64,000 nt of DNA. It comes from Pseudomonas sp. RIT-PI-r (lineage in GTDB: Bacteria > Pseudomonadota > Gammaproteobacteria > Pseudomonadales > Pseudomonadaceae). The notes under the pieces were generated by a model that was not told the origin of the DNA, did not search any database, and was given only the letters and a program-made list of their open reading frames with translations. The stretch lies in contig NZ_LIGE01000022.1 in assembly GCF_001297015.1 (NCBI RefSeq), positions 62,001 through 126,000 of the forward strand, written 5' to 3'. Below are positions 8,939 to 17,477 of the stretch, in pieces (position 1 is the stretch's first letter; every line of letters starts with the position of its first letter). The position numbers were made by a program, and so were the translations under genes.

Positions 8939-9475
8939 ATGCGTATGTTTGCATCAAGGATAGGTTTGTCGTTGCTTGGCCTGGCGCTGGTTTCCAGTGC
9001 CAACGCCGCCACCACGGTCACCGGCCAGATCACCTCCAGCCTGATTCTGATCAGCAGTTGTCAGGTCAACGGTGCTGGCGGTTCCACCGGGCTGAACTTC
9101 GGTGCGTTGAACTTCGGCACCGCCAACAGCCTGTTCACCACGGCCACCGGGCAAGTGTTGGGTGGCGGTGGCGGGGCACTGTCGATTCTCTGTTCCAGCG
9201 GCACCACGCCGACGGTCAAGGTGCGCGCCGGTTCCCATGACGGCATGTCACCGGGCGGCACACGAGCGTTGTACGACGGGGTGGCCAATTACGTGCCGTA
9301 CGACTTGTACACCGATGCCGGGCACTCGCAACTGCTGGCGATCGACGGGACGATCAATCTCGCCGCCAGCACCGGTGTTGCGCAGACGGTGAACATCTAC
9401 GGTCAGGCGGTGGGCAAGGCCGGTTTGCCGGCGGGGACTTACACCGACACTGTCGCTGTTGAACTGACGTTCTGA
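8939..9475 (+). CDS. Spore coat U-domain pilin subunit (third)
   Basis: 178 residues with a signal peptide ending SSANAA. SCPU signatures: cysteine in LISSCQVNG, LNFGALNFGT, second cysteine in ILCSSG, VKVRAGSHDG, and C-terminal YTDTVAVELTF. The glycine-rich stretch near residue 70 (VLGGGGGAL) is unusual. It lies 20 bases after the previous gene with GAGGACGG upstream of ATG 8939, and only four bases before the next gene, so translation is probably coupled. Confidence 0.88.
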   Translation: MRMFASRIGLSLLGLALVSSANAATTVTGQITSSLILISSCQVNGAGGSTGLNFGALNFGTANSLFTTATGQVLGGGGGALSILCSSGTTPTVKVRAGSHDGMSPGGTRALYDGVANYVPYDLYTDAGHSQLLAIDGTINLAASTGVAQTVNIYGQAVGKAGLPAGTYTDTVAVELTF

Positions 9476-9479
9476 TGCC

Positions 9480-9980
9480 ATGCGCCGCCATGGCTGTGCC
9501 GCTCTGCTCCTGCTCTGTGCCGGCAGTGCGCCGCTGCCGCTGACCGCAGCGACGAGCCAGAGCTTTCAGGTCAGTGCCACGGTCACTGCCGGGTGTCTGG
9601 TGGTGGGCGGGGTGTCGAACTATGGCGGGCTGAATTTCGGTTCGCGTTCGGCACTGGCTACCGGCACCGTGCAGGTCGCGCTGACCGGCGGGGTGCAATT
9701 GCAATGCACGCCGGGCGTAACGCTGAACATGAGCGTTGATGGCGGCCAGTACAACAGCAGCGGACGGCACATGCAGGTCAACAGCGGCAGCGCGCGGGTG
9801 GCGTATGCACTGTTTCGCGATGCGGCGTACAGCCAGAGCCTGGGCATTGGCCAGAGTGTGGCGGTGGCTTACAGCGATGCGAACAACATCAGCCTGCCGA
9901 TTTACGGTCAGGTGCAATTGCCGGGCAATCAGCCTGGGGGGACGTACAGCGACGTGTTGCAGGTGCAACTGTCGTGGTAA
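9480..9980 (+). CDS. Spore coat U-domain pilin subunit (fourth)
   Basis: 166 residues, signal peptide cleaved near PLTAATS. SCPU pattern: first cysteine in VTAGCLVVGG, YGGLNFGS, second cysteine in LQCTPG, MSVDGG, and C-terminal YSDVLQVQLSW. The N-terminus FQVSATVTAGC is the form seen in CsuA/B-like major pilins, so this could be the main shaft subunit, although gene order alone does not decide it. Four SCPU paralogues in tandem suggest duplication within the operon. Confidence 0.87.
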   Translation: MRRHGCAALLLLCAGSAPLPLTAATSQSFQVSATVTAGCLVVGGVSNYGGLNFGSRSALATGTVQVALTGGVQLQCTPGVTLNMSVDGGQYNSSGRHMQVNSGSARVAYALFRDAAYSQSLGIGQSVAVAYSDANNISLPIYGQVQLPGNQPGGTYSDVLQVQLSW

Positions 9981-10013
9981 GGCGAAGTTGAATGGCCGAC
10001 AAGGAGCAGGTTT

Positions 10014-10802
10014 ATGGGGTCAGTTACGTCACGGCATTCGCTCGTGTGTTGCGCGATGTGCGCGGTGGTCATGTTCGGGGCAAGCACCGCACACGCTGCC
10101 AGTTCGGTGCTGATCTGGCCGATTGATCCGGTGCTGGAGGCTGATCAACAGGCCAGTGCGCTGTGGCTGGAAAACCGCGGCAGCGAAACCGCCAATCTGC
10201 AGATCCGCGTATTCGGCTGGAGCCAGAGTGGTTTCGCCGAGCAATACCAGAACCAGCGCGACGTGATCGGCAGCCCACCGGTGGCGAAAATCGAACCGGG
10301 GCAGAAACAATTGGTGCGCCTGACCCGCACCAAGGAAGTGCCGCCGGGGCAGGAACTGGCCTACCGGATCATCATCGATGAAATTCCTTCCGCACAACCC
10401 GCGACCGCTGACGGAGGCAAAACCGCCGCAGCGATCCGCTTCCAGATGCGTTATTCGGTGCCGCTGTTTGCCTATGGCGCCGGGTTGTGGAGCAAAGAGG
10501 ACAGCACCCGTGCGCGTGATCCCAAAGGGGTCGGCCTGCCGCAGTTGAGCTGGCGCACGGTAGCCGTGGACGGCAAGCCTTATGTGGAAGTGCGCAATCA
10601 GGGCGCGGTGCATGCGCGGTTGACCGACGTGGCTATAAAGCAGGCCGGGCAGAGCAAACCGTTGGCCGAAGGGCTGCTCGGTTACGTGCTGCCGGGTGCG
10701 GTGATGCGCTGGCCGGCACCGACACCGCTGACCAATGATTCGGCGTTGCAGGTACGAGTAAATGGCGCGGCACAGGTGCAGAGCATCACGCCCGCCAAGT
10801 GA
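10014..10802 (+). CDS. Periplasmic pilus chaperone (CsuC/CupE4-like)
   Basis: 262 residues with a signal peptide cleaved around STAHAAS. The N-terminal Ig-like domain has the archaic-chaperone pattern SSVLIWPIDPVLEADQQASALWLEN, the zone that donates its G1 strand to pilins, and LVRLTRTKEVPPGQELAYRI, the PapD-like segment ending in the conserved Arg-Ile region. It holds SCPU subunits in the periplasm and delivers them to the usher encoded next. GGAG lies nine bases before ATG 10014. Confidence 0.9.
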   Translation: MGSVTSRHSLVCCAMCAVVMFGASTAHAASSVLIWPIDPVLEADQQASALWLENRGSETANLQIRVFGWSQSGFAEQYQNQRDVIGSPPVAKIEPGQKQLVRLTRTKEVPPGQELAYRIIIDEIPSAQPATADGGKTAAAIRFQMRYSVPLFAYGAGLWSKEDSTRARDPKGVGLPQLSWRTVAVDGKPYVEVRNQGAVHARLTDVAIKQAGQSKPLAEGLLGYVLPGAVMRWPAPTPLTNDSALQVRVNGAAQVQSITPAK

Positions 10803-10861
10803 GTGAGTCGTAGCGCGGGCATCTGGCGTCGACGAAAGCGGTATCAGGAGGATTCAGTCCA

Positions 10862-10885
10862 TTGACGGACGTAAAACGCGTATGA
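10862..10885 (+). promoter_or_regulatory. Possible leader mini-ORF coupling usher translation
   Basis: A strong AGGAGG at 10846-10851 sits about 30 bases before the usher ATG, too far to serve it directly. At the right distance lies TTG 10862, opening a seven-codon frame that stops with TGA 10883-10885, overlapping the usher ATG at 10882. Translational coupling through this leader would explain the placement. An ATT start at 10861, in the usher frame, is the alternative. Confidence 0.35.
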
Positions 10886-13239
10886 ACCCAGGACGGGTTC
10901 GCCGTATTCAGCGTCCGTTGTGGCTCATCACCGGCGCGTGTTGCCTGATGTTCATTCAACCATCCGGGGCCGGCGATCTGCCGCCGCCACCGAGCGGCAT
11001 GGAGGCCGTCAGTGATGCTCAGTTGTTTCTGGAACTGGTGGTCAACCAGATGAATACCGGACGCGTGGTAGCGGTGCAGCAGCGCGACGGGCGCTTGTTT
11101 TTGCCGGCGACGGCGTTACGCGAAACCGGCATGAAGTTGCCCGACAGCCTCGGCGCCGAGGTCGATCTCGACAGTCTGGCGGGGCTGCACAGTGACTACG
11201 ACAGCGTCGGTCAGCGCCTGCTGCTGGACGTGCCGCCGGACTGGCTGCCAGAACAGTTCATCGGCAATCGGCAGAGCTATCCGCGGACGCCGGCGCTGAG
11301 CAGTTTCGGCGCGCTGTTCAACTATGACCTGTACCTCAATGACACCGACGATGCCGGCACTTATCTGGCAGCGTGGAACGAAGTGCGGCTGTTCGACAGC
11401 TGGGGCACGCTGTCCAACACCGGGCAATACCGGCGAACCTTGTCCGGTGATTCGCTCAACACGCTGGACAACGGCTATCTGCGCTACGACACCACTTGGC
11501 GATACTCCGATGACGAGCGAATGCTCACCTACGAGGCGGGTGACGTGATCAGCGGTGCGCTGCCGTGGAGCAGTTCGGTGCGGTTGGGTGGCGTGCAGTT
11601 TTCTCGGGACTTTGCGGTACGCCCGGATCTGGTGACCTATCCGTTGCCGCAATTTGCCGGTGAAGCGGCGGTGCCATCCTCGGTGGATCTGTTCATCAAT
11701 GGCTACAAATCCAGCAGCGCAGATTTGCAGCCAGGACCTTACACGCTGACCAATATTCCGTTCATCAACGGTGCTGGCGAAGCCGTCGTAGTGACCACTG
11801 ATGCGCTCGGTCGACAGGTCTCGACCACGGTGCCGTTCTATGTCACCAGCACCTTGCTGCAAAAAGGCTTGAGCGATTTTTCCGTGGCTGCCGGTACTTT
11901 GCGTCGCGACTATGGTTTGAAGGATTTCAATTACGGCCCGGGTGTCACCTCCGGCAGCCTGCGCTATGGCGTCAGCGACAGTTTCACCCTGGAAAGCCAT
12001 GCCGAAGCGGCCGATTCGCTGACACTGGGCGGCCTCGGCGGCAATTGGCAGCTCGGTAACTTTGGTGTGCTCAACAGTGCACTGAGCCAAAGTCGTTTCG
12101 ACGGCGAGGGCGGTCACCAGGTCAGCCTTGGCTATCAGTACAGCAACCAGCGTTTCAGCTTTTCCTATCAGCGTCTGCAACGTCATGATCAATACGCCGA
12201 TCTGAGCGTGGTCGACAGCCCGTACATCAGTCTTAGCCGGCGCAGCGAACAGGCGACCCTGAGCCTTAACCTCGAGCGCTGGGGCAGTCTCGGCGCGGGT
12301 TATTTCGATGTGCGCGCGGCGGACGATTCGCGCACGCGGCTGCTCAACCTCAGCTGGAGCAAACCGTTGTGGCGCAACAGCAGTTTCTATCTGTCGGCCA
12401 ATCGCGAGATCGGCGACAGCAACTGGGCGGTGCAGGCGCAATTGGTGGTTCCGTTCGACTTGCGCGGCAGTCTGGCGATCAGCACCGAACGCAGTAAAAC
12501 CGGGCAGAGCCAGCAGCGGGTCAACTACAGTCGCGCGGTGCCGACCGAGGGCGGCGTAGGTTTCAATCTGGGTTACGCCAAGGGTGACGGCGCCGATTAT
12601 CGTCAGGCTGACGTCACCTGGCGCCTGCAGTCGGTGCAATTGCAGGCCGGTGTCTACGGCACTTCCGACGCCGAAACCCGTTGGGCCGACGCCAGTGGTT
12701 CACTGGTGTGGATGGACCGTCAGGTGTTCGCCGCCAACCGTATCGACGACGCTTTTGTGGTGGTCAGTACTGAGGGTTTTGCCGACATTCCGGTGCGCTA
12801 CGAAAACCAGCAGGTCGGCCAGACCGACAAGAACGGTCATCTGCTGGTGCCGTGGAGCAGCGCTTATTACCGGGGCAAGTATGAAATCGATCCACTGAAT
12901 CTGCCGGCCAACGTACGCAGTCCCAACGTCGAACAGCGCATCGCGGTGAGGCGTGGCAGCGGTTATCTGCTGGAATTTCCGCTGACCCGAGTGATTGCCG
13001 CGAGCATCGTGCTGGTTGACGCGCAGCAGCGCGACCTGCCGCTGGGCGCGGGTGTTTTGCACGAGCAGAGCGGCACGCGGACGGTGGTCGGTTGGGACGG
13101 GCTGGTTTATCTGGAAAATCTGCAGGCGCAGAACTCGCTGCACGTGACGCTGGCCGACGGCAAGACCTGTCAGGCGCAGTTCAGTGTCGATCTGAATCAG
13201 GATCAGGTGCCGTTGATTGGCCCGTTGGTGTGTCAATGA
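10882..13239 (+). CDS. Outer-membrane usher of the archaic pilus (CsuD/CupE5-like)
   Basis: 785 residues. A basic N-terminus and hydrophobic signal segment end near SGAGD. The next region (LFLELVVNQMNTGRVVAV) is the N-terminal chaperone-binding domain of archaic ushers. The central part is a 24-strand beta-barrel with a plug, and two small C-terminal domains follow (ending CQAQFSVDLNQDQVPLIGPLVCQ, with the paired cysteines typical of the last domain). It threads folded pilins across the outer membrane. The stop overlaps the start of the tip-subunit gene (ATGA), so the two are translationally coupled. Confidence 0.92.
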   Translation: MNPGRVRRIQRPLWLITGACCLMFIQPSGAGDLPPPPSGMEAVSDAQLFLELVVNQMNTGRVVAVQQRDGRLFLPATALRETGMKLPDSLGAEVDLDSLAGLHSDYDSVGQRLLLDVPPDWLPEQFIGNRQSYPRTPALSSFGALFNYDLYLNDTDDAGTYLAAWNEVRLFDSWGTLSNTGQYRRTLSGDSLNTLDNGYLRYDTTWRYSDDERMLTYEAGDVISGALPWSSSVRLGGVQFSRDFAVRPDLVTYPLPQFAGEAAVPSSVDLFINGYKSSSADLQPGPYTLTNIPFINGAGEAVVVTTDALGRQVSTTVPFYVTSTLLQKGLSDFSVAAGTLRRDYGLKDFNYGPGVTSGSLRYGVSDSFTLESHAEAADSLTLGGLGGNWQLGNFGVLNSALSQSRFDGEGGHQVSLGYQYSNQRFSFSYQRLQRHDQYADLSVVDSPYISLSRRSEQATLSLNLERWGSLGAGYFDVRAADDSRTRLLNLSWSKPLWRNSSFYLSANREIGDSNWAVQAQLVVPFDLRGSLAISTERSKTGQSQQRVNYSRAVPTEGGVGFNLGYAKGDGADYRQADVTWRLQSVQLQAGVYGTSDAETRWADASGSLVWMDRQVFAANRIDDAFVVVSTEGFADIPVRYENQQVGQTDKNGHLLVPWSSAYYRGKYEIDPLNLPANVRSPNVEQRIAVRRGSGYLLEFPLTRVIAASIVLVDAQQRDLPLGAGVLHEQSGTRTVVGWDGLVYLENLQAQNSLHVTLADGKTCQAQFSVDLNQDQVPLIGPLVCQ

Positions 13240-14207
13240 TGTTCCGGCGATGGCTGTTATGTCTGGCACTGCTTATGCCCGGGGTGGTGCAGGCCGCGTG
13301 TTCGGTGGTCAGCACCACGCCGGCGGCGTTCGGCATGCTCAGTTCGATCGCCGTACGCACGACTTCGCAGCCCAGTTCCACACTGAATGCCGGTTTGAGT
13401 TGCACTGGCTCTCTGTTGTCCCTGCTGACCAGCAACGACCACTTCTGGGGCACCGTTTCTTCGACTAAAAGTGGTCTGGTCGGGCCGACCGGCGATGTCA
13501 TCAATTACACGATCTACGCCAACAACAGCACCAGCTACCCGCTGACGCGCGGCACCGCCTACGACTTCGCGCGCAACGGCATCATCGATGCCTTGGGCCT
13601 GCTCAACGGTACGACGCCGAAAACAGTGCCGCTCTATCTCGGTACGACCATTGGCAGCAACGTCGCCGCCGGGGTGTACACCGAAACCCTGAGCATTTTC
13701 TGGAACTGGAATTACTGTTCCGGGATCGGCATCGGTGCCATTTGCATTGGGCGCGATATCGCCAACGGCACGACTTCTTTGACGGTGAACCTGACGGTGT
13801 CCAACGACTGCACGATTACCGCGCCGAACATTGCCTTCGGCAGCGCGCCGGTGGTTAGCGCGTTCACCCCGGTGACCGGACAGACGATCAATCTGGCCTG
13901 CACCAAAGGCAGTGCTTACACCGTGGGGTTGAGCGACGGGCAGAACGCGGTGAGTGTCGGCGGGCGGCGGCGGATGATTTCCGGGAGCAATTTTCTCGCC
14001 TATGACATTTTCAAAAGCGCCGGTACCACGCGCTGGGGCAGTGTCGGCGCGGCGCGGCGCGCCAGTACCGATGCCGAGGTGAATCCGGGTAACGGGTTGG
14101 GCACCGGTAGCCAGATCTTCAATTACAACGCAAAAATCTACACCGACCAGACCACACCACCGGCGGGCACTTATCTGGACAATGTGGTGCTCGACGTCGG
14201 TTTCTGA
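13236..14207 (+). CDS. Two-domain spore coat U tip subunit (CsuE/CupE6-like)
   Basis: 323 residues, about twice the size of the other SCPU subunits and matching the CsuE tip adhesin. After the signal peptide (ending VVQAACS) comes a first domain with cysteines in AACSVV and LSCTGS, then a second SCPU domain from about residue 190 (VSNDCTITAPNIAFGS, NLACTKGS) that carries the C-terminal donor-strand region YLDNVVLDVGF. In CsuE the N-terminal domain binds hydrophobic surfaces through exposed loops; the same role here is inferred. It starts within the usher stop codon (ATGATG at 13236) and ends the operon. Confidence 0.9.
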   Translation: MMFRRWLLCLALLMPGVVQAACSVVSTTPAAFGMLSSIAVRTTSQPSSTLNAGLSCTGSLLSLLTSNDHFWGTVSSTKSGLVGPTGDVINYTIYANNSTSYPLTRGTAYDFARNGIIDALGLLNGTTPKTVPLYLGTTIGSNVAAGVYTETLSIFWNWNYCSGIGIGAICIGRDIANGTTSLTVNLTVSNDCTITAPNIAFGSAPVVSAFTPVTGQTINLACTKGSAYTVGLSDGQNAVSVGGRRRMISGSNFLAYDIFKSAGTTRWGSVGAARRASTDAEVNPGNGLGTGSQIFNYNAKIYTDQTTPPAGTYLDNVVLDVGF

Positions 14208-14243
14208 CCTGACTCGCCCCCTTGCTGACCCGACTCAATCCCT

Positions 14244-14334
14244 GTAGGAGCTGTCGAGTGCAACGAGGCTGCGATCTTTTGACCCTGTTTTTTAAGATCA
14301 AGATCAAAGGATCGCAGCGTGCCGCAGCTCCTAC
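14244..14334. repeat. REP-like inverted repeat / terminator
   Basis: GTAGGAGCTG ... GAGGCTGCGATCTTTTGA pairs with TCAAAGGATCGCAGC ... CAGCTCCTAC. It belongs to the same sequence family as 2379-2462 but is less perfect. It lies between the convergent pilus tip gene and anti-sigma gene and probably terminates both. Confidence 0.8.
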
Positions 14335-14343
14335 GGGAGCGAT

Positions 14344-15099
14344 TCAGAATTGCAGCGATTGCCTGAGCTGTTGCGCCGCCGGGGAGTCAGTCGGGCTGAC
14401 CATGGCGTAGTTGTACCCGCCACCCGACCAGTACTCGGCCTGCAAGTCGCCATCACTGCGGCTGCCACGCGGCAAAAAGGTGTTCTTCGGTCCCGGTGGG
14501 CGAACGTAAAAGCTCACCTTGTGCCCGCTGCCATCCTCATACATGACCATCGCCGCCGGGCCTTCGTCAGTGCTGAGCAGGCGTCCGCTGACCGGTTCAA
14601 ACCCGGCCGCTTTCAGATCGGGCAAGCGACTGGCTTTGGTGAAGTAGCGGTCGAGCCAGCGCTGCATGTCACCGTCGCTGTCGACCTTGTAATCGGCCGG
14701 CAACATCTCTTGCTGGGCGATCAGCCGATACGCCTGCAACGCGTCGGTCATCGGTAACAGGGAAGGGCGCACCAAGGTCATCTCACGGGCCTGCCAGCCG
14801 CTGAAGCCGCCGACGCTCACCGCGATCAGCAGCACCGCCGCACTGGCCAGATGGCGACGAGCCTGGCGCTGACGACGCTGGCGGAGCATCAGCGGGTCAA
14901 GCGCCGGATTGGCCGGTAGCTGCAAGGCACCGCCAAGCGCCGCGCGCAATTGCTGGGCATCCTGCTGCCAGGCGCGTACTTGCGCAGCGTGTTCCGGATG
15001 ACTGGCCAACCAGGTCTCCAGCACACGCCGGTCGGCGTCGCTGAGCTGGTGGTCGACGTAAGCGTGCAAATCACGCTCGCTGGGAGGCAGGCTGATCAT
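14344..15099 (-). CDS. Anti-sigma factor, single transmembrane helix
   Basis: 251 residues. The N-terminal cytosolic part (ERDLHAYVDHQLSDADRRVLETWL) has the helical form of anti-sigma domains, but without the zinc HxxxCxxC motif. A single transmembrane helix lies around residues 83-105 (SAAVLLIAVSVGGF), followed by a periplasmic domain of about 145 residues. It overlaps the sigma gene by four bases (ATGA), so sigma and anti-sigma should be made in balance. The signal it senses is not visible; the co-controlled catalase suggests oxidative or periplasmic stress. Confidence 0.87.
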   Translation of the reverse strand: MISLPPSERDLHAYVDHQLSDADRRVLETWLASHPEHAAQVRAWQQDAQQLRAALGGALQLPANPALDPLMLRQRRQRQARRHLASAAVLLIAVSVGGFSGWQAREMTLVRPSLLPMTDALQAYRLIAQQEMLPADYKVDSDGDMQRWLDRYFTKASRLPDLKAAGFEPVSGRLLSTDEGPAAMVMYEDGSGHKVSFYVRPPGPKNTFLPRGSRSDGDLQAEYWSGGGYNYAMVSPTDSPAAQQLRQSLQF

Positions 15100-15602
15100 T
15101 TGAGTATCCGCAAAGAAGGGCTGCTGATTTCGCCGTCGCTGAGTTGGCGCAAGGCCTGGCGGGCGCGGGACAGGCGCGACATCACGGTGCCGATCGGGGC
15201 GCCGAGAATCTCGGCGACCTCTTTATAAGTCAGGCCTTCCACCGCAACCATCAACAGCAGGGCGCGTTGTTCGGTCGGCAATCGGTCGAAGGCCTGCAGG
15301 GTCGACTGGGCAATCACGGTGCGTTCCACCGAAGGCTCGGCATCCTCGCGTCCGGTGAAAAACTCGAGCATCCGCGCATAGCGCCGCGAGCGCCGGTGGG
15401 CGTCGAGAAACTGCCGGTAGAGGATTGCGAACAGCCAGGCACGCAAGTCGCCGTCGGCGCGCTTGGCGCCCCAACTCGACAAGGCACGCTCCAGGCAGGC
15501 CTGCACCAGATCGTCGGCGCTGCTGCTGTTGCGCGTCAACGACACGGCAAAGCGGCGCAATCGCGGGATCAATTCACGTAGCTGTTGGTCTAGCTCGTTC
15601 AT
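15096..15602 (-). CDS. ECF-subfamily RNA polymerase sigma factor
   Basis: 168 residues. Sigma region 2 is seen in ADDLVQACLERAL and DLRAWLFAILYRQFLDAHRR (residues about 30-75); region 4 is AFDRLPTEQRALLLMVAVEG followed by YKEVAEILGAPIGTVMSRLS (about 110-150). There is no region 1.1 or 3. It is made with its membrane anti-sigma partner. A GGAATAATC-N12-CGTCT promoter 74 bases upstream of its start is identical in motif and spacing to one before the catalase gene at 19746, implying autoregulation and control of that operon. Confidence 0.93.
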   Translation of the reverse strand: MNELDQQLRELIPRLRRFAVSLTRNSSSADDLVQACLERALSSWGAKRADGDLRAWLFAILYRQFLDAHRRSRRYARMLEFFTGREDAEPSVERTVIAQSTLQAFDRLPTEQRALLLMVAVEGLTYKEVAEILGAPIGTVMSRLSRARQALRQLSDGEISSPSLRILK

Positions 15603-15675
15603 GGTGAGGTATTCATGCCGTAGTGCTGATGAAATGGAACATGCCTTGTGGCCCGAAACGCGGTGTTGGCTTGGA

Positions 15676-15701
15676 AGACGTCCCGGCGCGCCGATTATTC
15701 C
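15676..15701 (-). promoter_or_regulatory. ECF-type promoter of the sigma/anti-sigma operon
   Basis: On the minus strand GGAATAATC (15701-15693) is followed after 12 bases by CGTCT (15680-15676). Both boxes and the spacing match 19679-19704 exactly. GGAA-type -35 and CGTC-type -10 elements are usual for ECF sigma factors, so this is probably an autoregulated promoter. Confidence 0.75.
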
Positions 15702-15884
15702 ATCCGCAGCAGTGAAAGTTTTTGTACCTCGCTTTGTAGGATAGTTCGCCGCGCTTTGTAGTCACTGTAATGGCGGCTGATTTCCCTTCTCAACCCTTTT
15801 GACTGACACGTCTGGCAGGCGGTGTAACCCCAAGCCACTGCGCCAGGCGTGACTGAACCATTGTCGGGATAAAAGGGAAGTCCA

Positions 15885-17477
15885 ATGCAAACATTCGCGA
15901 GGAATAACCGTTGTGCATCAAGCACGTTGACGGCTTCGGTTGAATCAAAGTCATGGCCGCGTTTTGGATGCGGTCCGCTGCGCCAGCCTCAAGCGACTTT
16001 GATCCACCGCGCCATCGAAGCGCAGGCGATAGCCCGGCCTCAGGCTATCGCTGCGGAGTATCAGGGCCGCTCCATCACTTACCGCGAATTGAATCGCCAA
16101 GCCAATCGTCTCGCCGCAACCCTGCTGGAGCAAGGTGTAGTGGCGGACGATCATGTCGCGCTGTTTGTCGAACGCTCGATCCCGATGCTGGTGGGCATGC
16201 TGGCGGTGCTGAAAATCGGTGCCGCCTATATTCCGCAGCATGTGGGCGTTACCCCGGCGGCGCAGATGCGGCATATCCTTACGGTGGCCAACGTGCGCGT
16301 GGTACTGACGCTGGCGAAACTGGCACCGGCGCTGCCGCTGACGGCGGCACAACAGTGCATCCACCTTGACGCGTTCATCAGCGTCGACAGTGTCGCTGCA
16401 GATGACCGGAACATCGGCAGCGCAGCGTCATCGCCTGATTCGTTGTGTTTTGTGCTGTTCACGTCCGGCACCACTGGCCAGCCCAATGGTGTTCGCGTGA
16501 CGCAACGCAACGTCTGCAACATTCTCCTGACCGCGCCCGGCAACCTCGGCATTCGTCCCGGGTTGAGGGTCGGACAGATCCTCAATATCGCCTTTGATAT
16601 GTCGGCCTGGGAAGTGCTGGGGTGTCTGGCCCATGGGGCGACACTGTTGATCCGGGGCAAGGACATTGCCCAGACTGCCGAGCGCTGCGACGTGTTGATT
16701 GCGACGCCTTCGATTCTCGCCACCCTTGATCCGGCGCGCTGCACTCAACTGAAAGTGGTCGCGCTGGCGGGTGAGCCATGTCCGCAACCGTTGGCGGATC
16801 GCTGGTCGGCGTTTTGCACGTTCTATAACGCCTGCGGGCCGACCGAAACCACCATCGTCAATACCATGCAGCACTATCGGGGCGTCGGACCATTGACGAT
16901 TGGCAAACCGACTCCCAACAACACGGTTTATGTATTGGATGAGGCGGGCCAGCTCTGCGCGCCGGGTGAGCCGGGCGAAATGTGGGCCGGCGGCAATTGC
17001 GTCACGGCCGGGTACTTGGGCAATCCCGAGTTGACCGCCGAGCGTTATCAACCCGATCCGTTTCTCGGACAGGGGCGCATGATGTTTCGCACCCGTGATC
17101 TTGCACGCTGGACAGTCGACGGTGAGCTTGAACACTTGGGCCGCATCGATGATCAGGTCAAGGTCAGAGGCTTTCGGGTCGAGCTCGACTCGGTCTCTGC
17201 AGCGTTGGAGTCAGCGCCCAATTGTGAGTGTGCGGTGACGCTCAAGCTCGACAGTCGCCATCTGGTGGCATTCGTCTATCCGCCCACCACGGATATCGAT
17301 GTCGCGCGCAGCCTGTGCGCAGAGCGGCTTGCCTATTACTGCGTGCCGTCCCTGATTCTTGCCGTCGAGGCCATTCCGTTGACGTCGCGTGGCAAGGTCG
17401 ACAAGCGGTTGTTGCTTGAGTGGGCAGTGGCGCATCAGGCGCAAGATGCTCGCACCGAACAGGCGGTCACGGCATGA
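15885..17477 (+). CDS. Stand-alone NRPS-type adenylation enzyme (ANL superfamily)
   Basis: 530 residues, one adenylation domain with no carrier-protein domain. Motifs: YRELNRQANRLAATL (A1 region), LFTSGTTGQPNGVRVTQ (A3), FDMSAWEVLGCL (A4, with the Asp that contacts an amino acid's alpha-amino group), NACGPTETTI (A5), RTRDLARWTVDGELEHLGRI (A7), DDQVKVRGFRVEL (A8) and SRGKVDKRLL (A10 lysine). It should activate a carboxylic or amino acid as an adenylate. The stop overlaps the next gene (ATGA), which encodes a membrane flavoreductase. Fungal TmpL carries both functions on one chain, so this pair may be the split form. AAGGGAAG precedes ATG 15885. Substrate unknown. Confidence 0.85.
   Translation: MQTFARNNRCASSTLTASVESKSWPRFGCGPLRQPQATLIHRAIEAQAIARPQAIAAEYQGRSITYRELNRQANRLAATLLEQGVVADDHVALFVERSIPMLVGMLAVLKIGAAYIPQHVGVTPAAQMRHILTVANVRVVLTLAKLAPALPLTAAQQCIHLDAFISVDSVAADDRNIGSAASSPDSLCFVLFTSGTTGQPNGVRVTQRNVCNILLTAPGNLGIRPGLRVGQILNIAFDMSAWEVLGCLAHGATLLIRGKDIAQTAERCDVLIATPSILATLDPARCTQLKVVALAGEPCPQPLADRWSAFCTFYNACGPTETTIVNTMQHYRGVGPLTIGKPTPNNTVYVLDEAGQLCAPGEPGEMWAGGNCVTAGYLGNPELTAERYQPDPFLGQGRMMFRTRDLARWTVDGELEHLGRIDDQVKVRGFRVELDSVSAALESAPNCECAVTLKLDSRHLVAFVYPPTTDIDVARSLCAERLAYYCVPSLILAVEAIPLTSRGKVDKRLLLEWAVAHQAQDARTEQAVTA

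Noticed and set aside
11116..12639. 507-codon minus-strand frame opposite the archaic usher
   Set aside because: Antisense shadow without start context or known motif.
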